From Peronospora farinosa (lineage: Eukaryota; Oomycota; Peronosporomycetes; Peronosporales; Peronosporaceae): a DNA stretch of 64,000 nt. Both the position numbers and the translations under genes were made by a program. The notes below the pieces were generated by a model. That model was not told the DNA's origin. It ran no database searches and saw nothing but the letters and a program-made list of their open reading frames with translations. Positions 1 to 10,779 of this stretch are shown here, piece after piece. Positions within the stretch are counted from its first letter, which is position 1, and each line of letters starts with the position of its first letter. Location of the stretch: positions 62,001 to 126,000 of the forward strand of contig CANTFK010000643.1 in NCBI GenBank assembly GCA_947646735.1. The letters are read 5' to 3'.

Positions 1-377
1 ATACTTGACTTTTGTATGGTCTCGGAGCATATGGAATCATGTGGTACACATTGGGGTACCACTGTACCAGTCTGTACCGCTCTATCTCCTTCCTCTGTTT
101 TTGACGGCGGCTCCTGTGGATATGTATCGCTAGACGCACTTCGTTCTTGAGAGGCCTCTTCGCGTAGATTCACGCTAACTTCGCATACTTGTTCCTCTTT
201 CTCGGGCATCTGTCGGTGTGACATATTCATCATTGGTACTGAGACCGTCGGTCGCAAGTCCAAATTTTCGCGGATGTCATTTTCCACCGTAAAATTGCGT
301 GACGGGGTGTAATACTGAAGTTCTCCATCAACGGCCCCTCGTTTTCCTCCGTTGGGTCTATTTGATGGTCGAACTGG
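1..377 (-). CDS. Unrecognised partial ORF running off the window edge
   Basis: The minus strand is open for about 125 codons from just after a stop at 378-380 to the first base of the window. The first in-frame Met is at 233. The product is rich in Glu, Ser and Thr, with no domain I recognise. It lies directly downstream of an LTR relic on the same strand, so it could be the start of a retroelement gag or an unrelated host exon. The reading frame is the only evidence that it codes. Confidence 0.3.
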
Positions 378-424
378 TCAGTGGCAGCTTTGGATGCCTA
401 ATATAGCCAGGTGGTGGGGCTGGT

Positions 425-1090
425 CGGCGCCGAAGCGAACCGCACAACGAAATTTTAGCAAGTACTTTACTTACTACACGCAAAAGCTTATTCAGCTTCT
501 CGTGCGCTGTAGCGGAGCTACACAATTCTAAAGTCAGAGGAAGACTTTTAGGCTGAAGCTTTTTAGTTTTATAGAACTAGTTGAAAGTTGACGGCTTAAA
601 ACCACTTAGTTCTAAGGAAATAATTAAACGACCAAGAAGTCACTCTTTTTTAAGGAACTAGGAGGGACTTCTAGTCTACAAGCAATAGCTTAAGGTTCAG
701 AGAACCAACGCACAGAGTGCAAGAACAAGCTAGAAGTTCAAAGGTTTAGGGAACAAACGCACGAAGTGCACAAGAGAACAAGTCTGAAAGAGACTTGGGA
801 TTCATAACTCAAAATGAGAACTAACTTTATTCATGCATTAAGTTTATATGAATAATCTCACCCTTAAGTACCCTACACTAGATTGATTACTACTATTATA
901 GTAATTATAGTATGCCATCGTCTGTATATGAATATGGAATCTAACAATCATCAGTGTATGTTGTACTGCATCAGTTATAACAGGCCTCTTTATATACGAA
1001 TTAATCCGTAAATACGGTAAATCGCTTGTTTACGGCTTGACCAAATTATTATATACAATTTACGTATTATCAATCTCTAAATCTGCAATA
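425..1090 (-). repeat. Family-D LTR relic, long-U3 (D2) variant
   Basis: Read on the minus strand this matches the D2-type LTRs at 26803-27505 (-) and 50455-51315 (+). Shared landmarks include the block around 780-840 (matching 50765-50830), the run of paired short motifs at 560-700, and the end segment with the aacttcgttg-type motif at 445-460. The 3' end of the LTR and the PBS are missing, so this is a truncated relic. The boundary near 1090 is approximate. Confidence 0.55.
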
Positions 1091-1094
1091 AGCA

Positions 1095-2960
1095 TGAAAA
1101 TGCTAAGTGCCCTGTTCAATTCAGGGTACAATATGGCTTAGTTTTTCATTTGCTCGCAATACAACACTCCCTATAGCGAAAGGTCGGTAATACTGCTGCG
1201 AAAGCTCTCTTTTTTAATTTTCAAAATCGAAAATCAGATTCAACTTGACTTGTACCGGAAAACACAGTAGCAACTCAACCACAAAATCGTTGAAGATACT
1301 TAAACCTGTATTTGACCACACCCCATGATTCATCAAAAGTAGAATCTCCATTGAGGGAGTCTAATGTCGACTTAAGAGCAGGTTCAAGTCTTACGGCAAT
1401 TAACAGATCGCCGTGCTCCTGCTCAATTAAATCGGTTTCTTCGAGGATCCAAAGTTCCAAAAAGAAGGCACTCCTTCTGACTCCTCAATCGCACTGTATT
1501 CAGAGGTGCGAATTAAAACCAGGTCCTGGGTTACAACAGGTGGAAGTTTTGAAGTTCCTAAAATTCGCGCCTCGTTTATTGAGATCTCTCTCAGCCACAA
1601 TCTCATTAATATCGTTAATGGCATCGATAAACAAAGTCGCGACTCTTTTTACAACATCTTTCACTTCTACGTCATCCATGGACGCAAGGATCTCAGACAC
1701 GAATGAACGAAACTCTTTACTTCGACGAGACTAGCAGAAAAGTTTTTGGAGGTCAACACATGCCATTCATTAGAATCCAGTGTGTCCGCCTTACCACCAT
1801 CCGCCAGGAATGGACCTTTGGCGCCGACGCATTCGATGTAGAACAGCATCAAACTCTTTAAATATTCTCGCTGCATCGAAACCGTGACAGAGTGTCTATT
1901 GAGCTGCTTGAATGTCACCGTCGCGCTTGCTGCAAAGGCTTTAGCAATAATGATGTAAATCCACCAACGGTCGGACGGCGTGCACACCGGGTTCTTTTCG
2001 GCCAAGTAGGCACGACCACGGACACGTTTGGCCTTGAACCAGCCACCGACCTTGCTCATTGACTCCCAACTGGAAGTAGCGAGTTTTGGGAAAGCCGTTT
2101 TTCATTTTGCTGATCAGTTTCTGCTGTCGACGAAGGTAGGAAATGATGGAGGTCAATACTCCATATAATTCGTCATGACCGAAATGGACGTACACGTCTT
2201 GTAATACGATGTCCAGCTGGTGCGCGCCACACCAAACTCGAATAAAACCAGGCTTTGAAACATTTTCAAATCTGGTGACACAACCGCTGAATCGGCCTGA
2301 CATTTTGTTTTCGCCATCTGAAGGGGTGCCAATAATGATGTCACGCCATTGAGTCAGCTTAGCGTCGAGCGCTTCACAAGCAGTCGAGAATATGACCTCG
2401 CCAGTGTGTCGTTCGTACACTGCGTACACTGAAATCGCCAAAAGTGGACATTGAGAATACCATACTGAATAGTATATAAATGGAGACAGATGTCCAGATA
2501 CGAAGTGCTCATGTGTGTCGACATATCCAGTGCAATAGAGAACGTCCAAGACTGCTTTTACAACTCTGCAATCTTTTGTTAGTTAATGGCAACAGCAAAC
2601 CGATCATACTTGGCTACAGTTGCGTCACTGGCACACCCAATCGAAGTCAATCCTGTTAACACCTTCGTAAACAGCAAAACACGAGAGCTCTGACGAAACG
2701 TGCATGCAGCTGGACCGATAAATTTAAACAGCAAGATCGAATTGCAGGGAATTCTTTATATCAATACGGTAGCAGTCGACACCTTTTTCCATCTTTAAGG
2801 TCTTTAGACCCTTCAGATATGTTAACGAACGTCTGCATCATCTTTGTATTACTCTCGCCCTCAACTTCGTCTGGATCCCAAAGCACTTTTCCAATAATTT
2901 TGTCGACAATTGGCGCGTTAATATTATGCTGCCTCGGCACCTGCTGAGATCTAAAATGTG
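1095..2960 (-). pseudogene. hAT-like transposase pseudogene
   Basis: Broken pieces on the minus strand read in order as a hAT-family (RNase H-like fold) transposase of the kind common in oomycetes. The middle piece (2549-1941) carries a CGAHQLDIV-type motif near 2208-2233. The next piece (2059-1667) has a WWIYIIIAKAFA segment. A last piece near 1460-1222 ends in VATVF...ESDF, resembling the C-terminal dimerisation block, and SSITDLSL follows after another frame change. At least four frame changes and several stops show it is dead. The family call is from remembered motifs, not a search. No terminal inverted repeats were identified. Confidence 0.55.
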
Positions 2961-3553
2961 AATGTAAGGTGTGCTTAATGGGCTGGACATTCTTAAAGAA
3001 GCCCTTCTAGACTTCATTAGAGAGGCCTAGGTACTACTGCCACCTTTCGGGGTGCTGTAGTTTCAGGTGCTGCGTGTAGTTGTTTTTGCTCGGAATGGGG
3101 CCGAGTAATACTTGGTGTTTGCACGTTTTGCGCTTGGCTTTCTCTCGCGACCGAAGTGAATACAGAAAAGACAACCCTTTGAGACAGCGGTGCGGTCTTT
3201 ATTGCTCCTCTAAGAGACTCGAACGCCATATTTTAGAGCATGGTCATTTTGAAAGAGAATTTCTCACGTGTTCTTCATGTGTATAAGCTTATCCCACGGG
3301 TTGTTGCGGGTTCTAGGGCTCTTTATTTGGTTTAGTTGTTAGTCGCGAAGGATGGGGTCTTTTAAGATTGTGGGAGTAATTTCCGGGTCCCTGTTTCTTT
3401 GTCCAGTAACTATTTTCTTACAAATTCCTCACGGACTCGCTCACTCGCCCATTTAATTTCCCAAATTTTAAAAAGGTTTAGCCATTTCTAAACCAGGTTT
3501 TTACGGCTCGCCAGAAATATTATGTACGGTGTCAAATATTATCTATTATCCAG
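2961..3553. other. No gene recognised
   Basis: A 70-codon frame on the minus strand (3229-3017) has no recognisable domain and could be a remnant of the hAT N-terminal region or chance. I see nothing else supportable here apart from the intron-derived end next to the isochorismatase relic. Confidence 0.4.
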
Positions 3554-3960
3554 ATCTCTGCAGCCAAGCTTTTGGACATTCCAATGGTCGTAACAACACA
3601 ATACAGTTCCCGTCTAGGCACTACCGTATCTGAAATCTTAAAAAATCTTAAGGACGTACAAAACATCCAGACTTTTGACGAGATGATGTTCCCAATGTTC
3701 GAACCTGAGACGGAACATCATATGACAACTGATATGCCACAGTGTAAATCAGTTCTTCTTCTTTTAAGGTATTGAGACACACGTGTCCGTATTGCAAACG
3801 TGACTTTGATTTACTAGAAAAAGGTGATGAAGTTCCGTAATGTCGGATTTTTTGTCGAGCATAACGAGTTACTGTTGCACTTTGGCCATAGAACGTATGC
3901 GCCAATCTACTGCCAATATTACAGCCGTCGGGTGAGCCATCTTCCAGTTGGCTCATGTCA
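3554..3960 (+). pseudogene. Isochorismatase-like relic (exon 2 only)
   Basis: Starting after a CAG acceptor-like site at 3551-3553, this aligns with exon 2 of the intact gene at 5681. The first part is open (to 3775) but the lysine-containing KMKFSM block is changed to EMMFPM, removing the catalytic Lys. A stop follows at the CGLETHVC region, and the remainder is readable only by changing frame. Exon 1 is absent. It sits immediately upstream of a thaumatin-like gene, the same order seen in the other copies. Confidence 0.75.
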
Positions 3961-4251
3961 CTTCGCCCTGGAAACAAACAAATGCTGTCCTTCGACTTTC
4001 AATCGTCGATTGCAAACAGTTGTTCAACATTTCAATACCATCGACTGTAGAAGTCAAACACAGCTGTCAATCCAGACATTGAGCCAAAAACAAGAAAGAT
4101 TTGTCGCAATTGGGCATGTTGTCATCAGAGAGGCTTGTGTTTATCTACGTGGGTGCTGAAAATATTAGGCATGGAAGTTCTGAGCGTCTGCAACTCAATG
4201 TCATTTATCAACTTCCCCACTACCAACAACACCTCTTCATCTTCATCAACC

Positions 4252-5138
4252 ATGCTGCTCCCTTTCGGGTTGCAGCGGCCACAGTCGTCACTGCCGGCGG
4301 CGTTTTAGTGCAAAAGCACTCATACTCCAAAATGACTTTCATGAACGAGTGTTCGACCAACATCGACTTGTACACTCACCTTACCAGCATCTTCAACATC
4401 CCCACGAACGAAATTGACAGAATCATCTCGGGTGGTTCGGTCGTCAAGACCATTAGAAGGGGCTACGAAGGTTACTTCCGTAACGGTTCGGACGACGCTG
4501 CCACGCTCATTGGGATTTCTACTACTAACGTCTTCCGCGAGGTTTTGTATAACCTTAACGTCACCCCGCCGAATCTGAATCCCGGCTTTGAGTCTTGCAA
4601 GACCCTTGACGAGTGCAAGCAACACTCCAAAAGCGGCATTGGTTTCAACACTCCCATCCGGATCACACCCATTTCCAACACGAACGGCAAAAACTGCCGT
4701 GAAATCACGTGTCTGGCTGACGGCTGCGAGGACGCGTACACTTTTCCAAAGGACGACATCAAGACACACTCGTGTCGGTTCAACACGAACTACAAAGTGA
4801 CTTTCTGTCCATCACGTGATACGACACCACAAGAAACGACGACTGCAGGCCCATCGTTGACCGGTAACGAGACCACTCAAGTCTCTGAGACGACGACACC
4901 CGTAACGGTGCAGAGTATGAATATTCCTGCGAAGAACGAAGGTGGATATGGTCAATCGGACGGTGTGGTTTCTGAGGTGACCAAGAAGGTTGACACCCCT
5001 GCACCCACAGTGAATGGAACTGACATCCCTGCACCCAAAGTTGACACCCCTGCACTTAGTGCTGACACCCCTGCACTTAATGCCGACACTCCTGTCACCA
5101 GACTTGACCAAGCACCGCGTCTAAGTATGTCGATATAA
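4252..5138 (+). pseudogene. Thaumatin-like protein, copy 1 (5' frameshift)
   Basis: The body encodes a small thaumatin-like domain. It has an early NECS cysteine, a CREITC segment, and a C-terminal DAYTFPKDD...NYKVTFCP block that matches the thaumatin C-terminal signature. A Thr/Pro-rich tail with repeated DTPA-type units ends at 5138. Copies 2 and 3 start with a signal-peptide-like MLLPFIAAAA. Here the equivalent ATG at 4252 is followed near 4266 by a net 2-nt change that puts it out of frame with the domain, so the secretory start is lost unless another start or splicing is used. A poly(A)-like AATAAA lies at 5161-5166. Family role: secreted, often carbohydrate- or glucan-binding; the exact function here is unknown. 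Confidence 0.7.
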
Positions 5139-5440
5139 GGGTCAGTTGTCTAAGAATTTAAATAAAGTTGCAAGAATCGTCACTCATTGATAATGGTGTG
5201 ACGTTTAATACATACAGACGATGGTATTGACTTGTTGATCGACTAATTTGCTGTTGACGATGTAACTGATCCCTTCATCCGAGCACTGCGTTTAAGTACG
5301 TACTGCGATATAAGGGTAATTTGTCTAAAATTTAAATAAATCTAAATCTGAAAAAATCTAGCATAAGCTGTGTATATTATCCAGTCTCTCTTTGTCAAAA
5401 TCGAACTGATTTCAATCGAAACTGAAACGTTTTTGACGAA
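5139..5440 (+). other. Intergenic spacer with duplicated 3' tail of the thaumatin-like gene
   Basis: The sequence around 5128-5166 (cgatataaggg, then AATAAA) recurs at about 5308-5341. This suggests that the intact isochorismatase gene lies just downstream of a second, otherwise deleted thaumatin-like gene end. It supports an ancestral tandem repeat unit of isochorismatase plus thaumatin-like gene. Confidence 0.5.
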
Positions 5441-6187
5441 ATGGCAGCTCAAAGCTCCGTGACGAAGCGTCTTGGGCGGCTCTTGCCGCACTCGAGTGCT
5501 CTTTTTGTATGTGACGTACAAGAAATATTCCGCAGTCGGACGTTCCAGATGCCGACTGTTATCCATGGCACCAATACTATGGTCCGTACGTTAAAAAGAT
5601 AAAAATCCGCGCGATTTTTGACATCTTATATAGATTTAATCCAGATAGATTATTGACGATATGTTTTATCATTTATCCAGATCTCTGCAGCCAAGCTTTT
5701 GGACATTCCAATGGTCGTAACAACACAATACAGTTCCCGTCTAGGTACTACCGTATCAGCAATTTCAAAAAATCTCAAGGACGTACAAAACATCCAGATT
5801 TTTGACAAGATGAAGTTCTCCATGCTGATACCCGAAGTCGAAGATCATTTGACATTTGATCTACCACAATGTAAATCAGTTCTTCTTTGTGGTTTGGAGA
5901 CTCACGTGTGCGTGTTACAAACGTGTCTTGATTTACTGGAAAAAGGTTATGATGTTCACGTAATCTCGGATGCCGTCTCAAGCTCTACGAGTTACAATCG
6001 TTCCATAGCCTTAGACCGTATGCGACAATCGGGTGCCTATATCACATCCGTCGAGTCTGCTATTTTTCAATTGACTCATGATGCCAGTAATCCCGAATTT
6101 AAGAATATTTCGAAACTTATCAAAAAACATCTTCAGGTGGAGAACGGATTTGAGACGGGAGCACGAATCGAAGAAATGAACAAGTGA
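5441..6187 (+). CDS. Isochorismatase-like (cysteine hydrolase) protein, intact, two exons
   Basis: Exon 1 is 5441-5581 (47 codons) and exon 2 is 5681-6187. The 99-nt intron starts GTCC and ends CCAG, and splicing in phase 0 gives a continuous 215-residue protein. The ISOC1/YcaC-like isochorismatase fold is clear: FVCDVQ with Asp25, KMKFSM with Lys92 and GLETHVC with Cys124 form the expected D-K-C catalytic triad. VISDAVSS and RMRQSGA follow in the usual order. Length matches the family. No signal peptide is visible. Family members hydrolyse isochorismate or related substrates, but some ISOC1 relatives have no known substrate. Oomycete and fungal isochorismatases are known that lower host salicylate, so a virulence role is possible but not shown. 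This is the only undamaged copy of at least six traces in the window. Confidence 0.88.
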
Positions 6188-6291
6188 CGTCAATGAGAAC
6201 AAAGTGATGCTTCGTTGATGCGATGTTGATCGATCAGCTGACGACAATACGAAGCATTTGGGGTGCACTTTTTGCCTCCTGGTTTACTTTT

Positions 6292-7092
6292 TTATTGTTG
6301 CTGAAAATAGTCAAACAAGGTTGCTCGATTGCCATCCGGCATCGACTTTTGCTCGAGGGGTCGAACTTTCTTACAGATAGCACTGCTGCTTTCAGATTTT
6401 GTTGCGGGTTGTGACCTTTTTCTAGACTCGGGGGCATTTTGCGGCACGACTTTCTTAAGTGATATTTTCTGAACGTTTCGAGACTTTGCTGCTTGGACAG
6501 ATGGAGAATGCTTTGCGATAAGGTCCTTCATTGCAGTTACCTTGGACGCCTTGACTTCTGAAACCGTTGACGATAGTATGCTAGCCGAAGCTCCGAGTAC
6601 ATCAGCTTTCGAGTTGTTTTTGCCCCCGTCGAAGTGCTTTGAATCCGTTTCTCGAGTTCGAACAGTCAAAGTCGACCGCTTCACTGCTTCGTTTGTTGCG
6701 GTTGTCGCCACTACACTTGCGGTCTTGTAAACGCTCATCAGAGTTTGCAGTGATTCAGCACGTTTGTTTGCCTGCGAGCACTTCTTGATCTCACTCTGCC
6801 GAGCTGTCGCAATGGGTGAAAGCTGTTTGACTTCTCTTTGCATAACTATTGTAGAAAATCCTTGACTGATCTTGCGTGCGTGATCGTTGAATTTACTGCG
6901 TGTTTCACGAAGTGCGGTCAACGACTGTCCACTCTGCGACCCAGTGAAGCTTTCCAGCTTTTGTGAGCTTGTGAAGCTATCGGAAAGAAGGCAGAGTGTT
7001 CGCGCACACACTTCACCCATGTATATGGCTGCACCGCCCTTTTGGCACATCCTCAGCAGCATTTGTAGCACCAGCTTGTCCACACAACGCAA
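6292..7092 (-). CDS. Orphan basic protein with C-terminal PIP-box-like motif
   Basis: A 266-codon frame converges on the isochorismatase gene, with stops 105 nt apart. The N-terminal half is helical and rich in Gln, Lys and Ser. The second half is Ser/Lys-rich with basic clusters (RKRSQ, KKVRP) that could be nuclear localisation signals. The last residues read RATLFDYFQQQ, which fits the h-x-x-aromatic-aromatic core of a PCNA-interacting (PIP) motif, with Arg in place of the usual Gln. I do not recognise the family. A second copy at 29952-30674 keeps the C terminus as TLFDFF. The start is uncertain because the upstream sequence (7093-7180) suggests a different frame or an intron, so this may be the 3' part of a larger gene. 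Confidence 0.5.
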   Translation of the reverse strand: MRCVDKLVLQMLLRMCQKGGAAIYMGEVCARTLCLLSDSFTSSQKLESFTGSQSGQSLTALRETRSKFNDHARKISQGFSTIVMQREVKQLSPIATARQSEIKKCSQANKRAESLQTLMSVYKTASVVATTATNEAVKRSTLTVRTRETDSKHFDGGKNNSKADVLGASASILSSTVSEVKASKVTAMKDLIAKHSPSVQAAKSRNVQKISLKKVVPQNAPESRKRSQPATKSESSSAICKKVRPLEQKSMPDGNRATLFDYFQQQ

Positions 7093-7343
7093 TCGAGTGA
7101 CGTTTCAGCAAGTGAACGTGATTATCGCCGTAGCACTCATACATTTCGAGAAATCAGCAGGAAGCAACTTTGAGCCGTCGTGAAGCGAGAGTGCCGGCGA
7201 AAACAGACACGAAAATATAAGGAATTCGTTGTATGCTATGTTAACGTGCCATAGCCATACAACCCGGGAGCCGTCACCCGAAATTGACCTGGCTCTATAA
7301 CCTGAACTCGAACGAGGAACCGGCGTTGCTAATTAAGCTTTGA
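7093..7343 (-). other. Upstream flank of the orphan PIP-box gene
   Basis: This non-element sequence is shared with 34190-34515 and, in reverse orientation, with 29610-29870. A frame containing HVHLLERHSIAL can be read on the minus strand in those copies, so coding sequence may continue upstream through an intron or frameshift. The family-D LTR begins at its outer edge in two of the three copies but is absent from the copy at 29610. Confidence 0.45.
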
Positions 7344-7419
7344 ATACATGTGTAAAAAGGCTCAACGTTACACGTACCTGTTAAGTATGCGATACTTAAC
7401 GGGCAGGTCAAACAAAGTA

Positions 7420-9002
7420 TGTGGTAGAGTGGGATTCGCAAAATTTCTGATGCAATTCCGACTCTCCACTAGCGCTCGGACGACCGACCAACGGAGGCGT
7501 ACCCCGATTCCGCGTACATAGCCTTCCTCACCTTGTGTACCCGTCGGTTGGGCGAGTTGCACTCTCTAGGTGGATCTTAGTCGATGTTGATCCTAATTGT
7601 GTTTGGGATAGGGGGTTTGGTGATCTTGTGGAAATCTTAACAAGAACGACCGAGTACTTGGTGTGATCTTCCAATCGATCACGGTTATCCAATAAGGCGA
7701 AGCTTGAATCTTCTGACCACTTGAGCAGAACTTTCTGACCACTTGATCCGTCCTGCACTTGGTTTGCCTTGCCCTACTTGTTGTACCTGCGTCCAATCAC
7801 AGTTGAGTTATTTTGAGAATTCTTGCAATCCCTGGCCAACTAATCCAGGGATATGACTTTCATAGTGTGTAGGATTCCTCGAGACGTCGGATGGCCAAAG
7901 AATCCAGCTTGGAAGAGAATTCGACACGTGTATTAGAAGTAAAATTGAACTCTGTTTAATGTTAATTAATTAAATGCCAAAACCTACGATTCTGCCAGGA
8001 TCTATTACCACGTGTCGTTCCTTCAGAGAAATCAATCTCGATATGTGGCACACTCCTAATACCTTCACAATCCCCATCCAATCGCGATCTTGGCTTATTC
8101 TCGGATCGCAATCTGAATTAGATCGCGTATTAGTTCAGGATCACGGTCCAATCACAATGTATAATTTACATAACTTTTATCGCGGTCAACCCACAATGTG
8201 TGGCCTACATAGCCTGAATTGCGATCTGCTTCGGATTGCGTATCTGGGCTGGATCGCGTTTCCCAATCAGATCGCGCTTCTGATGTAGATCGATTTCTGC
8301 ACAATGTATCGCGGCCGATCAACAATGTGTGGTCCACATAACCTGGATCGCGATCTACACTTTACGAAATATTGTTCTCTCGTTCCTCTACACTATCCAA
8401 ACCTGATTGCGATACGATATGTATCTCAGATCGTGATTCGTCCATTACACTTAACCAAGGACGCGATCCACACTTTGCGAAATTCCACTTTCCACATTCA
8501 AGTATAATACGTAAATATTCAATCCATCCAATTGGATCAACCGATACTGGAATCAAGTACAATCCAAACGGTGATTAGTTCCATGATGATCCAATATAAT
8601 TCGGAAATGTGATCCATGCCATGTATGAATTCACCTTAAGTATGTTTTATCATCGTCTACGATACCATTGATCCCTTATTTATTCGTTTTATTGAACGCT
8701 CAAATAAACGTGCTTGGATCAACTAAACTTTTCCATTCGATCGTCCAAGATTTACCGATCGACTTTACCACACCTAATAAGTCATTCTGGTAAGTTAATT
8801 AATGATAAACAGTGAACCGACCGTTAGCAGGACAGGGATCCAACCGTTATAAGAAAAGTATCCAGCCGTTATGGGAAAGGATTCCAACCGTTATACAGTA
8901 GCAAGGGATCCAAACGTTGGAGAGAAAATCCCGATAACTCGGCTCCGACCGAATATATCGATTAAACGGACTTAGCCAAATTCTTTAATCGACTTTACCA
9001 CA
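7420..9002 (-). mobile_element. Solo LTR of family A (A'' variant) nested in LTR-D
   Basis: It begins TGTGGTAGAG and ends CTTTACCACA, giving the same terminal inverted repeat as the LTRs of element A (TGTGG...CCACA). Flanking 4-mers are agta and ggta, an imperfect 4-bp target duplication consistent with the gctg duplication of element A. Internal blocks match 35352-35900 and the GATCGC-containing stretch matches in style. No internal region remains, so it is a solo LTR of 1583 bp. Confidence 0.75.
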
Positions 9003-9128
9003 GGTACGTAAGGACTTAAGACCTGACGCTTAGGTTAGACACACCATGTGTCACACCCTTATATATGTGATATATACTAGGTGTAATCACATGGGGAAGA
9101 CGCCCAGCTGGAACTAGGCGTCATCAAA

Positions 9129-9136
9129 TGACGTCA
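9129..9136. promoter_or_regulatory. CRE-like palindrome TGACGTCA in LTR-D (arm 1 5' LTR)
   Basis: The perfect 8-bp palindrome TGACGTCA (bZIP/CREB-type site) is conserved at the same place in the LTRs at 17322 and 34691. It lies just downstream of a longer inverted repeat of GATGACGCC type. The TF assignment is inference. Confidence 0.45.
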
Positions 9137-9264
9137 GTCAGTTTTGTCATTAAGCGAGTTAAAATATAATTAGGCTCGCGCGCTTAGGGCGCATCTACAG
9201 AGATGGCACCAATCATTACATATTGACCAATCAGTAGTTAAATTTGTATGTAATTGATTTCTAG

Positions 9265-9290
9265 TATATATATAAGTCAGTCTTCATTTT
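9265..9290 (+). promoter_or_regulatory. Putative TATA box and oomycete-type Inr in LTR-D
   Basis: A TATATATAA run at 9266-9275 is followed by TTCATTTT at 9283-9290, which resembles the oomycete initiator consensus centred on TCATT. This would place the R region start in the second half of the LTR. No transcript data support it. Confidence 0.35.
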
Positions 9291-9593
9291 GCTAACTATC
9301 TTTCACTGCGCACGAGAAGCTGAATAATATTCTGCGCGTCGTAAGTTACATACTTGTTAGAACTTCGTTGTGCGGTTCGCTTCGACGACCGCCAACAGTT
9401 GTGTACAGCGCTTCAGCGCCTACCAACACCCACCACCACCGCACGTGGAGGTAACGGTCTAAACGCTTGTTCACGCTGCTCGAAGGTGTGTGCTCGTAGC
9501 ACGTGGCAGCTTCTTTCGAAGTGCCCGTCCACACTTGGTAGCACTAGTAGTCCTTCCCACGACCCGTCTCTCTGAGCGTGCGTGTGGCTACGG

Positions 9594-10664
9594 ATGTCCC
9601 TCAATATAGATTGGGTAGACTTTCCTCACCTCTTCCAACTCATAGGGAGTTGTATGAGCATTTGGCGCAGGGACGTAGTAAACAAGCCCTGGACAACCTC
9701 TTGCATTGTCCTCCTGAGCAACATGTTGTTCAGTTGGAGCAATTCGAGGCGTTTGTGCTCGGACAGCGTAGAAACGCGTACGAGGCATATAGCCATGCTG
9801 GATCTGATTCCATCAATAAGACTCAGAATGAGATTTTTCGTGATCAGGCTCAGAACGAGACGCTCAAAAGAGCTGTTGAGACGCTCTCTTCCCGGCCTAA
9901 TCAGCCAAGGCCCATACGGATGACCCCTCCTAAGTTTAATGGGACTGCCCCACATACGATTTTCCACTAGATTTTAGCAGTGGAGCAATGCGGTATGACG
10001 CAGATCATCGAAGACAATACCACAATGGTGTTGTATGCCATGTAAAATTTGCGTGGCAACGCGTCAGAGTGGGATTACTCTGCTCTTATAGCAAACGCCG
10101 ATGCGTTTCCATCATGGCGATCTTTAAGTCAAAGATTCGTGCCATGTACCAGACGCCTAAAAATAAAGTGTTACGTCAGGCGCGCTTCTTTGGAGCACGA
10201 CAGGCGAAACGATATCTGCAATAGTATGTGAAGGAAAGCGTTCGCTGTCGGCGTCCATTAATGTGGATCCGATACCGGGGCACATTAAGGTGCCTACGTT
10301 CATAAACGGACTACGGCACGTCCCATCGCGTCAGGCCCTTTTCAGAAAGGTGCCAAAGATGATGAAAGAGGCAATTATAATTTCCATGGTTGAGAAGCAA
10401 TCCTATAACAGTGCCTCGGCGACAGCTTATTCTAAGCCGTCGGTCGAAAAGTCGGATGCCACTCCAATGGAGTTAGGCAATGCAGACGTGTTCTGCTACA
10501 AGCGCGGCCATATGATGGCTTTCTGCTATGCCAAACTTGCTGCTGGTGCAAAGGCAGCCAGCAAAAAGGCTCTCTACCCAAAGGAAGGTGCGAAAAACCA
10601 GCGTTCACGACGCACGGGTTCAGCACCTGCCCAAGATGGGTCGGGAAATGTGGGAGGGCAGTAG
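9594..10664 (+). pseudogene. Gag of element D, arm 1
   Basis: It starts at ATG 9594 (MSLNIDWVDFP), about 60 nt after the PBS. The retrotransposon gag region is readable as fragments: RKPIRMTPPKFNGT-type sequence, then AMYQTPKNK and ARQAKRYLQ-like segments after frame changes. The last piece (10263-10664) holds a damaged zinc knuckle (VFCYKRGHMMAFCYAK, missing the second Cys). Internal stops near 9970 and frame changes after it are identical in arm 2. Gag would form the nucleocapsid particle; this one cannot. Confidence 0.75.
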
Positions 10665-10779
10665 GGGCGGGATGCCCTACTGTCGCGGACTCTGACGCTA
10701 CTTCTATGTTCAGAGGGATCGAACAAATGGGTAGCATAGTCCCTGAGGTACCGAAAGGTCGGACCGCAACCCTTTTGGT

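Noticed and set aside
3017..3286. Short frames on both strands between the hAT pseudogene and the isochorismatase relic
   Set aside because: No domain, no conservation in the duplicated blocks, and length within chance expectation.
4320..4786. Minus-strand frames of 104-149 codons within the thaumatin-like genes (also 28338-28804, 32191-32657 plus strand)
   Set aside because: Shadows of the conserved thaumatin-like coding strand; they recur only because the sense gene is duplicated.
5342..5566. 74-codon minus-strand frame
   Set aside because: It overlaps exon 1 of the intact isochorismatase gene on the other strand and has no recognisable features.
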